This document shows positions 42,781 through 52,108 of a DNA stretch of 64,000 nt, piece after piece. The stretch's first letter is position 1, and every line of letters begins with the position of its first letter. This DNA is from Tersicoccus sp. Bi-70 (GTDB lineage Bacteria > Actinomycetota > Actinomycetes > Actinomycetales > Micrococcaceae): NCBI RefSeq assembly GCF_001968825.1, contig NZ_MIEU01000011.1, forward strand, positions 62,001-126,000, given 5' to 3'. The position numbers and the translations under genes were made by a program. The notes under the pieces were generated by a model. That model did no database searches, had not been told where the DNA came from, and saw nothing but the letters and a program-made list of their open reading frames with translations.

Positions 42781-44741
42781 GGCCCACCGGAGGCATCACC
42801 CTGGGCGACCGGTACGAGCTGACCGATCGGATCGCCATCGGCGGCATGGGCGAGGTGTGGAAGGCCCGTGACCAGGTGCTCGGCCGCATCGTCGCCATCA
42901 AGATCCTCAAGGAGGAGTACACCGGCGACCCCGGTTTCCTCGAGCGGTTCCGGGCGGAGGCCCGCCACACCGCGCTACTGAACCATCCCGGCGTCGCCAA
43001 CGTCTTCGACTACGGCGAGGAGGAGGGATCGGCCTACCTGGTGATGGAGTACGTGCCCGGTCAGCCGCTCTCGACGATCATCGAGCGCGAGCGGGTGCTC
43101 TCCCCCGACCGGGCGCTGAACATCGTCGGGCAGTCCGCCCGGGCGCTCTCCGCCGCCCACGCGAAGGGCCTCGTGCACCGGGACGTCAAGCCCGGCAACC
43201 TGATGATCACGCCGGACAACCGGGTCAAGGTCACCGACTTCGGCATCGCCCGGCTCGCGGACCAGGTGCCGCTGACCGCCACCGGCCAGGTGATGGGCAC
43301 GGCCCAGTACCTCTCCCCCGAGCAGGCGACCGGGCAGACGGCCACGGGTGCCTCGGACATCTACTCCCTCGGCGTCATCGGGTACGAGCTCGTCTCGGGT
43401 CACCGGCCCTTCACCGGCGAGTCCCAGATCGCGATCGCCCTGGCGCAGGTCAACGACGACCCGCCGCCGCTCGATCCGTCCATCCCGGCACCCGTGCGGG
43501 CCCTGCTGATGTCGATGCTGTCCAAGGACCCGAAGCAGCGGCCCGGCAGTGCCAGCGCCCTGGCCGCCGCCGTCGACGCGATCCGCGCCGGCAAGTACGA
43601 CGACGCGCTGCGCGCCGTGCCGACCCTGGCCGCGTTCGGCCTCGGCGGCGCTCCGACGGGACGGACGGAGACCATCCGGCGTCCGGCGACCGCACGGACC
43701 CGGGCCGTCACCACCCAGAACCGGACCCCGAACACCGCCTCCCTGCCCGTCGCGGGAGCGGCCGGGGCCGCCGCCGGCGTCTCGGCGTCCCGCGCCGCGG
43801 ATCCGGCGCTGGCCGACCAGGCGTGGGAGCAACGCCAGGACGCCGGGCGGGATCGCCGCCGCGCCCGCAGCCCGTGGACCTGGCCGCTCGTCGCGCTGAT
43901 CGTGCTCATCCTGCTCGTCCTGGTGGCCGCACTGGCCTCGAACGGGCTGTTCACCGGCCGCGTCTCCACCCCGGCGAGCACGACGACGGCCGCCGCCGCG
44001 CGGACGACGACGCCGCCGTCCACCCCACCCTCCACCCCGCCGACGACGGCGTCCGCTCCGACCACTGCGGCCGCCAAGACGGTCGACGTGCGGGCCGCCG
44101 CCTACGAGGGGCGGCCGATCCGCGAGGTGCGGGCCGAACTCGAACAGCTCGGCCTGCAGGTGCGGGAGAACCCGCAGCCCTCGAACGACGTCGCCCAGAA
44201 CCTCGTCACCGGGCTTGATCCGACCGGCACTCTGACCGCCGGATCGGCGATCACGGTGACGTACTCGACCGGACCGGAGCAGGTCACCGTGCCCCGCGAT
44301 CTGGTGGGGAAGACGCGGGCCGAGGCGCAGTCGGCACTGCAGCAGCTGGGCCTGACGTACGCGGAGGAGGTCGTCGACAGCGACCGGGCGGCTGGTACCG
44401 TCGTGGAGGTCCCCGACGCCGGGCAGAAGGTCGACGCCGGGTCGTCGGTCACCGTCCGGGTCTCCCGCGGACCGTCAACGTCGCCGTCACCGTCGACGTC
44501 CTCTGCGGCCCCGTCGCCGTCGCCGAGCACGTCCTCCCCGAGTGCCACCGGCAACAACGGCAACGGCAACGGCGGCAACGGGAACGGTTCGACGAACGGT
44601 GCCGGGTCACCCGGGCAGAGCACCACCACCGAGGCGGCCGCAGCTCCCGCCGCGGTGCCCTCACCGGCCGCGACCGGCTCCACCGGTGCCGCGGCCGAGC
44701 CCCTGCCGGCGGTGTCACCGACCAGCGCCGCCCAGGGCTGA
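42777..44741 (+). CDS. pknA: Ser/Thr protein kinase PknA with two PASTA domains
   Basis: This kinase of 654 residues has a full catalytic domain (about 11-275). It shows the glycine loop [13 protein letters not shown]-binding Lys in [14 protein letters not shown] with catalytic Asp136, and DFGIA. A membrane helix is near 368-390. Outside it are two PASTA modules (about 436-500 and 502-567), then a Ser/Pro/Asn/Gly-rich tail. Mycobacterial PknA lacks PASTA domains, so this two-PASTA form marks a Micrococcales-type kinase. The GTG start overlaps the pbpA stop. It regulates division proteins such as those upstream, as known for the family. Confidence 0.93.
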   Translation: MRPTGGITLGDRYELTDRIAIGGMGEVWKARDQVLGRIVAIKILKEEYTGDPGFLERFRAEARHTALLNHPGVANVFDYGEEEGSAYLVMEYVPGQPLSTIIERERVLSPDRALNIVGQSARALSAAHAKGLVHRDVKPGNLMITPDNRVKVTDFGIARLADQVPLTATGQVMGTAQYLSPEQATGQTATGASDIYSLGVIGYELVSGHRPFTGESQIAIALAQVNDDPPPLDPSIPAPVRALLMSMLSKDPKQRPGSASALAAAVDAIRAGKYDDALRAVPTLAAFGLGGAPTGRTETIRRPATARTRAVTTQNRTPNTASLPVAGAAGAAAGVSASRAADPALADQAWEQRQDAGRDRRRARSPWTWPLVALIVLILLVLVAALASNGLFTGRVSTPASTTTAAAARTTTPPSTPPSTPPTTASAPTTAAAKTVDVRAAAYEGRPIREVRAELEQLGLQVRENPQPSNDVAQNLVTGLDPTGTLTAGSAITVTYSTGPEQVTVPRDLVGKTRAEAQSALQQLGLTYAEEVVDSDRAAGTVVEVPDAGQKVDAGSSVTVRVSRGPSTSPSPSTSSAAPSPSPSTSSPSATGNNGNGNGGNGNGSTNGAGSPGQSTTTEAAAAPAAVPSPAATGSTGAAAEPLPAVSPTSAAQG

Positions 44742-44857
44742 CCGGCCCCGGCCGAGGCCGGCACACCGACGGTCGACGTGGTGGTCGACAGGCCGGCCGC
44801 CACGGGCCGGTCGACGGGGGGCAGCGAGAGACGCCGATCGAAGGGAATGCTGGATCC

Positions 44858-46978
44858 GTGAGTGAAGCACGGCTGCTCAACGACCGCTATCGGGTCGACG
44901 GGCTGATCGGACGCGGCGGCATGGCCGACGTCCATGCCGGGCACGACACGCGGCTCGGTCGGCCCGTCGCGATCAAACTGCTCCGGTCCGACCTGGCGCG
45001 TGATCCGAGCTTCCAGTCCCGGTTCCGGCGCGAGGCGCAGGCGGTCGCCGCCCTGAACCATCCGAACGTCGTCGGCGTCTTCGACACCGGCGAGGAGCTG
45101 ATCGTCGACGCCGCCGGGCGCGCGGTCGACGCCCCGTTCATCGTGATGGAGTACGTCACCGGGCACACCGTGCGCCAGCTGATCACCGACGAGCGCCTGA
45201 CCATCGGCACGAGCCTCGCCCACGCCGACGGCGTCCTGTCCGCCCTGCAGTACAGCCACGACGCTGGCATCGTCCACCGGGACATCAAGCCGGCCAACGT
45301 CATGGTCACCGACGAGGGCGCCGTGAAGGTGATGGACTTCGGTATCGCCCGCGCGATCGAGGACTCCTCCGCCACGCTGACCCAGACGCAGGCCGTCCTC
45401 GGCACCGCCGCCTACCTCTCCCCCGAGCAGGCCCGTGGGGAGCGGGTGGACGCCCGCAGCGACCTGTACTCGGCGGCCTGCCTCTTCTACGAGATGGTCA
45501 CCGGCCGCCCCCCGTTCCGCGGCGACTCCGCCGTCTCGGTGGCCTACCAGCACGTCCGCGAGCTCCCGCCCGCCCCGAGCACGCTGAACCCGGACGTCAC
45601 GCCCGCCATCGACTCCGTCCTGCTGCACGCCCTGGAGAAGGACCGCCAGGACCGGTTCCAGGACGCCGCCGAGTTCGGCGAGGCGCTGCGGGCGGCGGCG
45701 CACGGCGTCGTCTACCAGCCGCTCGTCACGGGCGTCGACGAGGACACGCTGCAGATGCCGCCGTCCTCCGCCAGCGACACGCCCCGCGAGCGTGAGGGTC
45801 GTGACCGCACGGCCGTGGGCGCGGCGGCCGGTGCCGCCGCCGGCTCCGGTCTGGCCGCGGCGGCCCTGGCCGGCGGATCACCGACCGCCTCCACCGACGC
45901 CACCGCCACCGAGGCGCTGGGCCGGCCTGACCAGGCCGGGGCGTCACCGGCGACCACCGCCCTGACCAGCGCGGACGACGACGAGGACCCGTCCGGCACC
46001 GACGCGGCGCCGCTGGTGCTGGGCATCGGCACCGACGACGAGGTCCACCCGGACACGCGGGCGCGCCGGCGGGCATGGCTGATCACCGGCATCATCGCCC
46101 TCGTCCTCGTGCTCGGCGCCGTCGCCGTCTACTTCACCAACCTCCTCGTCGCGCGCTCGGCCCCGCCCGAGATGGTGACCGTGCCCGCGGTGGCGAACAT
46201 GAGTCAGGCCGACGCGTCCACCACCCTCGCCAACGCGAACCTGCGCATCCGGTTGGACCGGACCAACAGCACCACCGTGAAGAACGGGGACGCGATCAGT
46301 ACCGACCCCCACTCCGGTACGCGCGTCAGTCCCCGCAGCGAGGTGACGCTCCTCGTCTCGAGCGGACCGGCACGTGTCACCATCCCCTCCGATCTGGCGG
46401 GGCGGCCGGCGGACCAGGTCCGCGACGAGTTGCGCCAGCTCGGGCTGGACCCGCTGCAGACCACGACGCAGAACAGCGCGACGGTCGACGAGGGCGCCCT
46501 GATCAACACGGTGCCGGCGCTCGGCAAGCAGGTCCCGGCCGGCAGCCGGGTCGACCTGGTGATCTCCACCGGTAGGGTCACGATGCCGCAGGTGGTGGGC
46601 CTGACCGAGGCGCAGGCCCGCGCGAAGCTCTCCGCCGCGGATGTCGCCCTGCCCGTCAGGATCGAGACCGCGGAGAACGCCGTGGTCAAGCCCGGCACCG
46701 TCACCGCGCAGTCGGCCCCGGCGAACGGCAACGTCGACCAGGGCACCACCGTGACGCTGACGGTCGCGCGGGCTCCAGCGAAAGCGAGCCCGTCGCCGAC
46801 GCCCTCTCCGTCCTCGCCCTCGCCGTCGCCGTCGCCGACCAGCAAGCCCAGTGCGAGCGCGAGTCCGACGCCGACGCCGACGCCGAGCACCAGCAGCTCC
46901 AGCAGTGCGGCCGGCCCCGGCCAGGGCACGGGTCGGAGCGGTGCACCGGGTCAGCAGAAGAAGGACCAGGGCGGCTGA
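44858..46978 (+). CDS. pknB: Ser/Thr protein kinase PknB with three PASTA domains
   Basis: PknB senses muropeptides or lipid II and controls cell-wall growth. The 706-residue protein has a kinase domain at about 11-280 (GRGGMADVHAG, VAIKLL, HRDIKPAN with Asp142, DFGIARA). An Ala/Asp-rich juxtamembrane stretch and a helix near 406-430 follow. Three PASTA modules (about 440-505, 506-572, 573-640) begin VTVPAVANMSQADA, VTIPSDLAGRPADQV and VTMPQVVGLTEAQA. The tail is rich in Pro and Ser. The GTG follows GAAGGGA with a long 11-base gap. A 116-base space separates it from pknA. Confidence 0.95.
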   Translation: MSEARLLNDRYRVDGLIGRGGMADVHAGHDTRLGRPVAIKLLRSDLARDPSFQSRFRREAQAVAALNHPNVVGVFDTGEELIVDAAGRAVDAPFIVMEYVTGHTVRQLITDERLTIGTSLAHADGVLSALQYSHDAGIVHRDIKPANVMVTDEGAVKVMDFGIARAIEDSSATLTQTQAVLGTAAYLSPEQARGERVDARSDLYSAACLFYEMVTGRPPFRGDSAVSVAYQHVRELPPAPSTLNPDVTPAIDSVLLHALEKDRQDRFQDAAEFGEALRAAAHGVVYQPLVTGVDEDTLQMPPSSASDTPREREGRDRTAVGAAAGAAAGSGLAAAALAGGSPTASTDATATEALGRPDQAGASPATTALTSADDDEDPSGTDAAPLVLGIGTDDEVHPDTRARRRAWLITGIIALVLVLGAVAVYFTNLLVARSAPPEMVTVPAVANMSQADASTTLANANLRIRLDRTNSTTVKNGDAISTDPHSGTRVSPRSEVTLLVSSGPARVTIPSDLAGRPADQVRDELRQLGLDPLQTTTQNSATVDEGALINTVPALGKQVPAGSRVDLVISTGRVTMPQVVGLTEAQARAKLSAADVALPVRIETAENAVVKPGTVTAQSAPANGNVDQGTTVTLTVARAPAKASPSPTPSPSSPSPSPSPTSKPSASASPTPTPTPSTSSSSSAAGPGQGTGRSGAPGQQKKDQGG

Positions 46979-47001
46979 CCGGCGATCGGGCGGCCGTGCC
47001 G

Positions 47002-47022
47002 GCGCGGCGGAGGCCGCCGCGC
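47002..47022. terminator. Hairpin between pknB and the pabA/trpG-type gene
   Basis: GCGCGGCGG and CCGCCGCGC form a perfect 9-bp GC-only stem with a 3-base loop between convergent genes. It probably ends transcripts from both sides. Confidence 0.55.
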
Positions 47023-47094
47023 GGGTCGCGGGCCCGGAGTCAGGACGCGGGTGTCAGGACGCGAGCGGGTCCGGGGACAGGTCGCGCCGGAACG

Positions 47095-47733
47095 TCACTG
47101 GGTGATGAGCGGGCTCAGGCCGGCGGCGCGCTGTGCCGCACCGGTCAGGCCGAGCGACTCCAGCCACGTGCCGAGCATCTGGTACCCGCCCTCGGTGAGC
47201 ACCGACTCCGGGTGGAACTGGACGCCCCACAGCGGCGCGGAGCGGTGGGCCAGGCCCATGACGATGCCGTTCGGCGTCGTCGCGGTGACCTCGAGGACGT
47301 CCGGCACGGTCGCCGCGTCGGCAGCCAGCGAGTGGTAGCGGGTGGCCGTCAGCGGGCTGGGCAGCCCGGCGAACACGGTCGCCCCGTCGTGCTCGACCTG
47401 CGAGGTCTTGCCGTGCATCAGCTCGGCGGCGTGACCCACCGTGCCGCCGTACGCCTCGGCGAGTGCCTGGTGGCCGAGGCACACGCCGAGCATCGGCTTG
47501 TCGTGCTCACCGCACCAGCGGATCAGGTCGATGCACACGCCCGCGTCCGCGGGAGCTCCCGGCCCGGGCGAGACGAGCACACCGTCGCGCTCCTGCGCCA
47601 GCCGGGTCGCCTCCGCCAGATCGACGTCGTCGTTGCGCACCACCAGGGTCTCGGCGCCCAGTTCCTGCAGGTAGCCGACCAGGGTGTAGACGAAGCTGTC
47701 GTAGTTGTCGATGACGAGGATGCGGGTGCTCAT
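47095..47733 (-). CDS. Class I glutamine amidotransferase, PabA/TrpG type
   Basis: This subunit releases ammonia from glutamine for 4-amino-4-deoxychorismate or anthranilate synthesis. The 212-residue protein has the expected LVIDNYDSFVYTLVGYLQELGA, SPGPGAPADAG, the nucleophile-Cys segment GVCLGHQALAEAYGG, and the catalytic His-Glu in WGVQFHPESVLTEGGYQMLGTWL. The synthase partner is not in the window, so PabA and TrpG cannot be told apart. The gene sits between pknB and crgA as Rv0013 does in M. tuberculosis. The ATG has AAGGA 12 bases upstream, a long spacing. Confidence 0.92.
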   Translation of the reverse strand: MSTRILVIDNYDSFVYTLVGYLQELGAETLVVRNDDVDLAEATRLAQERDGVLVSPGPGAPADAGVCIDLIRWCGEHDKPMLGVCLGHQALAEAYGGTVGHAAELMHGKTSQVEHDGATVFAGLPSPLTATRYHSLAADAATVPDVLEVTATTPNGIVMGLAHRSAPLWGVQFHPESVLTEGGYQMLGTWLESLGLTGAAQRAAGLSPLITQ

Positions 47734-47954
47734 CGGAGACGGTTCCTTCGCGAGGCGGTGACACGGCCGCACGGCCGCCCCACCAGCCAAGCACGGCGCG
47801 CCCCGTCCGCGCCAGCCGAGAACGGCCGACCCGCGGGCCGACACCCGGTCCGTTGGCTACACTGAGCCCTTGACCATCAGCAGGTGAATGCGTGCGGCGG
47901 CCCGGCCCGGGCGCGCCCCAGCGAAGCGGCGGCGACGCCGCCCGAGGAGGAGAC

Positions 47955-48251
47955 GTGGCCGAGTCCGAAGCAACCCGGAGCGGGGACCCGGCTCGCCGCG
48001 CCGCGGCGGAGCAGGTCCGCGAGCGGAAGCGGGAGCGCGAGGAGCGCGCCGCGGCACGCCGTGTCGGCCCGAACCCCACCTGGTACAAGGTCCTGATGGT
48101 CACGTTGATGATCCTGGGCCTGCTGTGGGTCATCGTCTTCTACGCCACCCTCGGCCAGTGGCCCATCCCCACCATCGGCGCCTGGAACATCGTGATCGGG
48201 TTCGGCATCGCCATGGTCGGCTTCATCATGACCACCCGCTGGCGCGGCTGA
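47955..48251 (+). CDS. crgA: Cell division protein CrgA
   Basis: CrgA is a small septal membrane protein of actinobacteria that bridges FtsZ, FtsQ, FtsI and CwsA. The 98-residue protein has a charged cytoplasmic N terminus (ERKREREERAAARR), the family motif GPNPTWYKVLMVTLMILGLLWVIVFY, and a second helix GAWNIVIGFGIAMVGFIMTTRWRG at the end. The GTG at 47955 is set by GAGGAGGAG. It diverges from the pabA/trpG-type gene across about 220 bases; TACACT at 47858-47863 may be a -10. A GC-rich hairpin follows the stop. Confidence 0.94.
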   Translation: MAESEATRSGDPARRAAAEQVRERKREREERAAARRVGPNPTWYKVLMVTLMILGLLWVIVFYATLGQWPIPTIGAWNIVIGFGIAMVGFIMTTRWRG

Positions 48252-48268
48252 CCTCTCCCGCAACCGGT

Positions 48269-48292
48269 GCCGGCGCCGCACCGGGCGCCGGC
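48269..48292 (+). terminator. Terminator of crgA
   Basis: GCCGGCGCC at 48269-48277 pairs with GGCGCCGGC at 48284-48292, a perfect 9-bp stem with a 6-base loop. It lies 17 bases past the crgA stop and before the convergent lipoprotein gene. Confidence 0.55.
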
Positions 48293-48346
48293 CGCAAGCG
48301 TTCCCGCGGCCGGGCCCGGTGAGCAGAGGTTCCTCGACGGGCCGGC

Positions 48347-49243
48347 TCAGGCCGTCGCGCCGCCGCCGGTCGCCGGCGTGTCGAGCGCCTTCTTCGCCAG
48401 CTGGGCCAGAAGCGCCAGGTCGGACGCGTTGCTCGGCTTGCCGACGGCGGTGATGGTGGCGAGCCGCTTGCCCTTGACGGCGGAGATCTGGGTGAGCGTG
48501 ACCGTGATGCCGGAGCTGGACTGAGTGTTCAGCACGGCCACCGAGTCGTCGCCGACCTTCGGAGCCGACAGCTGGGACAGCGTCTGCTGCGTGGTCCCCT
48601 TCGCCGTCTTGAGGGTCACCTTCGCGCAGGTGGACAGCAGCTGACGGGCGTCCGAGACGCGCGACTTCAGGTCCGCGCCATCCTTGCCGAGGATCACCGA
48701 GACCATCACCTTGCCCCCGGACGCGGTGCCGATGCCGACGCCGGCGTCGTCCGGGATGCTGCTCGCCTTCAGGGTCAGCGCCCGGCACGCCGCCGGGGTG
48801 ACCTCCGCCGACTTCGCCGCCGCGTTCGTCGCGCTGGCCGCCTGGCGCACCTTGCTGGCGGGGACCGGGGTCACCTTGCCCCCGCCCGGCGTCGTGAGCT
48901 TGCTGATCACCGAGGCGGCCGCCTCGTCGCTCGCCGCGCCGGCGGTACCACTCGCACTCGCGCTGGGACTGGCACTGGCGCTCGCGCTCGCACTCTCGCT
49001 GGTGGAGGCCGAGGACGAGGCAGCGGAATCCGTCGGACTCGACGACGCGGAACCGGACTCGGTCGACGCGGACGAGGTCGACGCTGACGAGCTCGATGCG
49101 GACGATGCCGAGCTCGACGAGGCGGCGGACTGACTGGTCGATCCCCCGGTGACGGCGCCGCTGCCACCGCACCCGGACAGCAGCAGAACGGCGGCGACGG
49201 CGCTGGCCGACGCACAGGACAGAGCACGGACCGACGGTGACAT
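48347..49243 (-). CDS. Secreted Ser-rich lipoprotein of unknown function
   Basis: The 298-residue precursor has a lipoprotein signal peptide ending LLLSGC (Cys25). A Ser/Ala/Thr linker of about 70 residues follows, then a folded domain of about 170 residues. That domain contains two Cys (about 155 and 210) that could form a disulfide, and a C-terminal half with SGITVTLTQISAVKGKRLATITAVG. The fold resembles the extracellular sensor-type domains of actinobacterial lipoproteins (PknH-sensor/DUF3558-like), but I do not assign it. It converges with crgA and diverges from the Asp23 operon. Confidence 0.7.
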   Translation of the reverse strand: MSPSVRALSCASASAVAAVLLLSGCGGSGAVTGGSTSQSAASSSSASSASSSSASTSSASTESGSASSSPTDSAASSSASTSESASASASASPSASASGTAGAASDEAAASVISKLTTPGGGKVTPVPASKVRQAASATNAAAKSAEVTPAACRALTLKASSIPDDAGVGIGTASGGKVMVSVILGKDGADLKSRVSDARQLLSTCAKVTLKTAKGTTQQTLSQLSAPKVGDDSVAVLNTQSSSGITVTLTQISAVKGKRLATITAVGKPSNASDLALLAQLAKKALDTPATGGGATA

Positions 49244-49481
49244 GGATCCCCCTCCACGAACGCGACCGGCTCCGATGGCGGGTCGCTGCCCTGATCGTAT
49301 CGGCGCTGGTCAGGGCTGACAATGCGACGCCATGGCCGTGGTCACGGCCGGTCGGCGCGGTTCCCAGGTAGCGCCGGGGGTCCCCGCGCGTCACCGGACC
49401 CGACGATGCCTCGATTCTGTCGGTGACGACGGATAGCGTGGTCTCATCGCCGCCGCCCGCGGCCGGACAGGAGGAGGGGAC

Positions 49482-50330
49482 GTGAGTCATCCCGAGCACG
49501 AGGACACTGCCGGACGCCGCCCGGGGGCGGTGATCCCGGAGCCCTCGGTCGCACCCGAGATCCCGCTGCCGCCCGAGCCGGCGAATGCCTCGGAGTCCGC
49601 TCCGCCCGTCCCCGGTGCCGGCCTGCCCGGCGTCACCGCCCCGTCGCTCGACCGGCCAGGTCACGGGGAGCAGGGCCTTGGGGAGCAGGGACTCGAGGGG
49701 TCCGAGTTCGACGAGCCGGATCTCGCCGGGTCCGGGCTGGAGGGGTCCGAACTCGACGAGCCGGACCTCGCCGAGTCCGACCTCGGCGGATCCGTGGCCC
49801 CGGTTCCGCCGGCGCCCGCCACGGCCGGCCCCGTCGTGGCCGGAGCCACCCCGGTGCCGCCGCCCGCCGCTCCCGTCTCCTCCGCAGCCGCTCCCCCGCC
49901 GCCCGCCGCCGCTCCCGTTCCGACGGGCCACGAACGCGGCTCCACCACCGTCGCGGAGTCCGCCATCGCCAAGGTCATCGGCGTCGCCGTGCGGCAGGTG
50001 CCCGGAGTGCACGCCCTCGGCACGAACGCCGCGCGCGCGCTCGGTCAGATCCGCGACGTCGTCGGGCAGTCGGACCACGCGCAGGGCATCTCGGTCGAGG
50101 TGGGCGAGCGGCAGGTCGCGGTCGACGTCACGCTGGTGGCCGACTACCCGTGGCCGCTGCAGGAGGTCGCCCGGAACGTCAGGGCCGCGGTCTACGATGC
50201 TGTCGAGGGGCTGATCGGCAAGGACGTCGCCGAGGTCAACGTGACCATCACGGACATCGACGTCCCCGATCCCGACCGTGCCGCGGCCGGACGAGCCCAC
50301 GCCGAGCCGAAGGAGCGTCGCATCCCATGA
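49482..50330 (+). CDS. Asp23/Gls24 family envelope stress protein
   Basis: The 282-residue protein has an Asp23/Gls24 domain at about 155-260 (TVAESAIAKVIGVAVRQVPGVHALG, VEVGERQVAVDVTLVADYPWPLQEVARNVR and VAEVNVTITDIDV). This family is a membrane-associated envelope-stress protein that clusters near the septum in Gram-positives. The N-terminal 150 residues are disordered. They hold two 15-residue repeats (LEGSEFDEPDLAGSG and LEGSELDEPDLAESD) and a Pro/Ala stretch. The GTG start follows GGAGGAGGGG. It heads a five-gene operon with 4-bp overlaps throughout. Confidence 0.88.
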   Translation: MSHPEHEDTAGRRPGAVIPEPSVAPEIPLPPEPANASESAPPVPGAGLPGVTAPSLDRPGHGEQGLGEQGLEGSEFDEPDLAGSGLEGSELDEPDLAESDLGGSVAPVPPAPATAGPVVAGATPVPPPAAPVSSAAAPPPPAAAPVPTGHERGSTTVAESAIAKVIGVAVRQVPGVHALGTNAARALGQIRDVVGQSDHAQGISVEVGERQVAVDVTLVADYPWPLQEVARNVRAAVYDAVEGLIGKDVAEVNVTITDIDVPDPDRAAAGRAHAEPKERRIP

Positions 50331-50518
50331 GTCCGACCGTCACCGGCATTGCCGTCGGCGCCGTCCTGGCCGTCGTCGCCCTCGCCTGGGGTTTCTGGGG
50401 CTTCCTGCTCACCGCCGTGTTCATGCTGATCGGTGCCGTCGTGGGTCGGGTGGCCGACGGCCGCCTCGACCTCAGCGCCGTGGCGGACTCACTGCGCGGC
50501 AAGCGCTCCTCTTCATGA
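50327..50518 (+). CDS. Small membrane protein of the Asp23 operon (DUF2273-like)
   Basis: The 63-residue protein has one long hydrophobic region (VTGIAVGAVLAVVALAWGFWGFLLTAVFMLIGAVVG), enough for two short helices, then ADGRLDLSAVADSLRGKRSSS. Small proteins of this type accompany Asp23 genes and may help anchor the complex to the membrane. The ATG shares ATGA with the Asp23 stop, and its own stop overlaps the next start in the same way. Confidence 0.8.
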   Translation: MSPTVTGIAVGAVLAVVALAWGFWGFLLTAVFMLIGAVVGRVADGRLDLSAVADSLRGKRSSS

Positions 50519-50907
50519 GCGTCGCAGGGACCGTGATCGAGGGCCGGACGGCCACCGGCGCTCTCCCCGGTCACACCCGGATCACCCAGCAGGCCATCTC
50601 CCGCGTCGTGACCATCGTGGCCGCCGAGGAGTTCGGTGTGCCGGTCTCCACCGTGCGCACCCGGCTGCTCGACGACGCCGGCCGGCTGCACCTGCAGGTG
50701 GCCCTGCCGGTCCGCGCACCGTCCCTGCTGGACCTCGCCCGCGGTACCGGGGACGCCGGTGACCGGCAGAACACCCTGATCGCCCGGTCGGAGCACGCCC
50801 GCGTGGGCATCGCACGACGCTCGAGCGAACTGACCGGCGCGGTGATCGGGCGCGTCGACGTCGATCTGACCGGGATCCACCGGCGGTCGCCGGGTCGGCT
50901 GTCGTGA
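50515..50907 (+). CDS. Second Asp23/Gls24-like protein
   Basis: The 130-residue protein is a divergent Asp23-like domain. ITQQAISRVVTIVAAEEFGVPVSTVRTRLLDDAGRLHLQVALPV matches the family topology, and AVIGRVDVDLTGI recalls the closing strand. It lacks the usual VPGV motif. It is translated in coupling with its neighbours through ATGA (50515-50518) and GTGA (50904-50907) overlaps. It probably forms mixed assemblies with the first Asp23 protein, which is inference. Confidence 0.7.
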   Translation: MSVAGTVIEGRTATGALPGHTRITQQAISRVVTIVAAEEFGVPVSTVRTRLLDDAGRLHLQVALPVRAPSLLDLARGTGDAGDRQNTLIARSEHARVGIARRSSELTGAVIGRVDVDLTGIHRRSPGRLS

Positions 50908-51485
50908 CCGAGGATCGCCGCACACGGCGCCTCCTGCGCCGCGAGACCCACTCCTCCCGCAGCGTGCCGTCCGTCGTCACCGCCGTCATCGTCCTGCTCG
51001 CCCTGCTGTGGCTGTTCCTCGAGACCGCGCTCTCCGTCTCGGGGGCACCGCCGCTCCTGCTCTCCCCGCTGACCGCCGCCGCGTGGCTGGCCGACCTGCC
51101 CCGGCAGGCGCCGGGCGCCGTGCTCGCGGTGGTCGGCCTGCTCGTCGCCCTCGTCGGTCTGCTCCTGCTCGCCCTCGCCATCCTGCCGGGCAACCGCCCC
51201 CGGTACGTCGTCACCGACGAGCGGAACGCCATCATCGTCGACTACGAGGTCGTCGCCTCCGCCGCGTCCCGGGTCGCGCGCACGGCCGCCGGAGTGTCCA
51301 CGGATCAGGTGCACTCGTGGGCCTCGCGCCGGGCGATCGAGGTGCAGGTGCACCCGACGTCCGGTCTGCCGGTCAACGAGGAAGCGGTCCGCGTCGCGGT
51401 CGTGCGCGAACTGGACTCCTACGGCCTCGACCCGATGCCGACCGTCTCGGTCGCCGTCGCGTCCCGCGGGGCGGTGGGCGTGTGA
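50904..51485 (+). CDS. DUF6286 membrane protein
   Basis: The 193-residue protein has two helices (VVTAVIVLLALLWLFLETAL and AVLAVVGLLVALVGLLLLALAIL) and a C-terminal domain of about 90 residues with VTDERNAIIVDYEVVASAASRVARTAAGV. The domain has the same alpha/beta character as Asp23 proteins. It is recognised as the DUF6286 type that occurs in actinobacterial Asp23 operons. Function is unknown; a membrane platform for Asp23 proteins is a reasonable guess. Confidence 0.75.
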   Translation: MTEDRRTRRLLRRETHSSRSVPSVVTAVIVLLALLWLFLETALSVSGAPPLLLSPLTAAAWLADLPRQAPGAVLAVVGLLVALVGLLLLALAILPGNRPRYVVTDERNAIIVDYEVVASAASRVARTAAGVSTDQVHSWASRRAIEVQVHPTSGLPVNEEAVRVAVVRELDSYGLDPMPTVSVAVASRGAVGV

Positions 51486-52093
51486 GACGGACTCCCCGCG
51501 GTCTCAACCGCGTGATGCTCGCGCTCGTCGGGCTCGTCCTGCTCGGCGCCGGTCTGCTCGCCGCCCTCGTGGGTTTCAGCGCCGACGCGTCGCAGCGGTG
51601 GCTCGTCGTCGCCCACCAGTGGTGGGACGGGCTGATCGGGCTGGTGCGTTCGGCGCCGATGCCGGGAGGCCAGTCCAGCTGGGTCTCCCTCATCCTGCTC
51701 GTGATCCTCGTCGCGGCGATGATCTTCATGCTCGTGTGGATCTTCTCGCAGGGAGGCGGCCGGACGAACCAGATGGCCATCGGCTTCCACGACGGCGATC
51801 TTCCGGGCCGTACGCGGATCCGCACGTCGCTCGTCGCGGATGCGGTCGACCAGGCCGTCGAGCACGACGAACAGGTGCTGTCCTCGCAGGTCAGCAGCTG
51901 GCGCGTCGGCAACGCGGACGGCCTGAACATCCGGTTGCAGGTCCGCAAGGGGGTCTGGCTGAGCGACACGCTGCGCACGGCTCGCGACCTCGTCACCGGC
52001 CTGGACCGGCTCACGGGGACCCACGTGCCGGTGCTGATCCGCATCAGCAGCGGTGCTCGCGCCCGCCTGTCGCGCACCGAACGAGTGCAGTGA
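51482..52093 (+). CDS. AmaP-like alkaline-shock membrane anchor protein
   Basis: The 203-residue protein has two helices (MLALVGLVLLGAGLLAALVG and WVSLILLVILVAAMIFMLVWIF) followed by a soluble domain of about 100 residues with LVADAVDQAVEHDEQVLSSQVSSWRVGNADGLNIRLQVR. The two-helix hairpin plus domain matches AmaP, which tethers Asp23 to the membrane in Staphylococcus. The GTG start overlaps the previous stop. It is the last gene of the operon. Confidence 0.78.
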   Translation: MRRTPRGLNRVMLALVGLVLLGAGLLAALVGFSADASQRWLVVAHQWWDGLIGLVRSAPMPGGQSSWVSLILLVILVAAMIFMLVWIFSQGGGRTNQMAIGFHDGDLPGRTRIRTSLVADAVDQAVEHDEQVLSSQVSSWRVGNADGLNIRLQVRKGVWLSDTLRTARDLVTGLDRLTGTHVPVLIRISSGARARLSRTERVQ

Positions 52094-52108
52094 CCCGCTG
52101 CTGACCGG

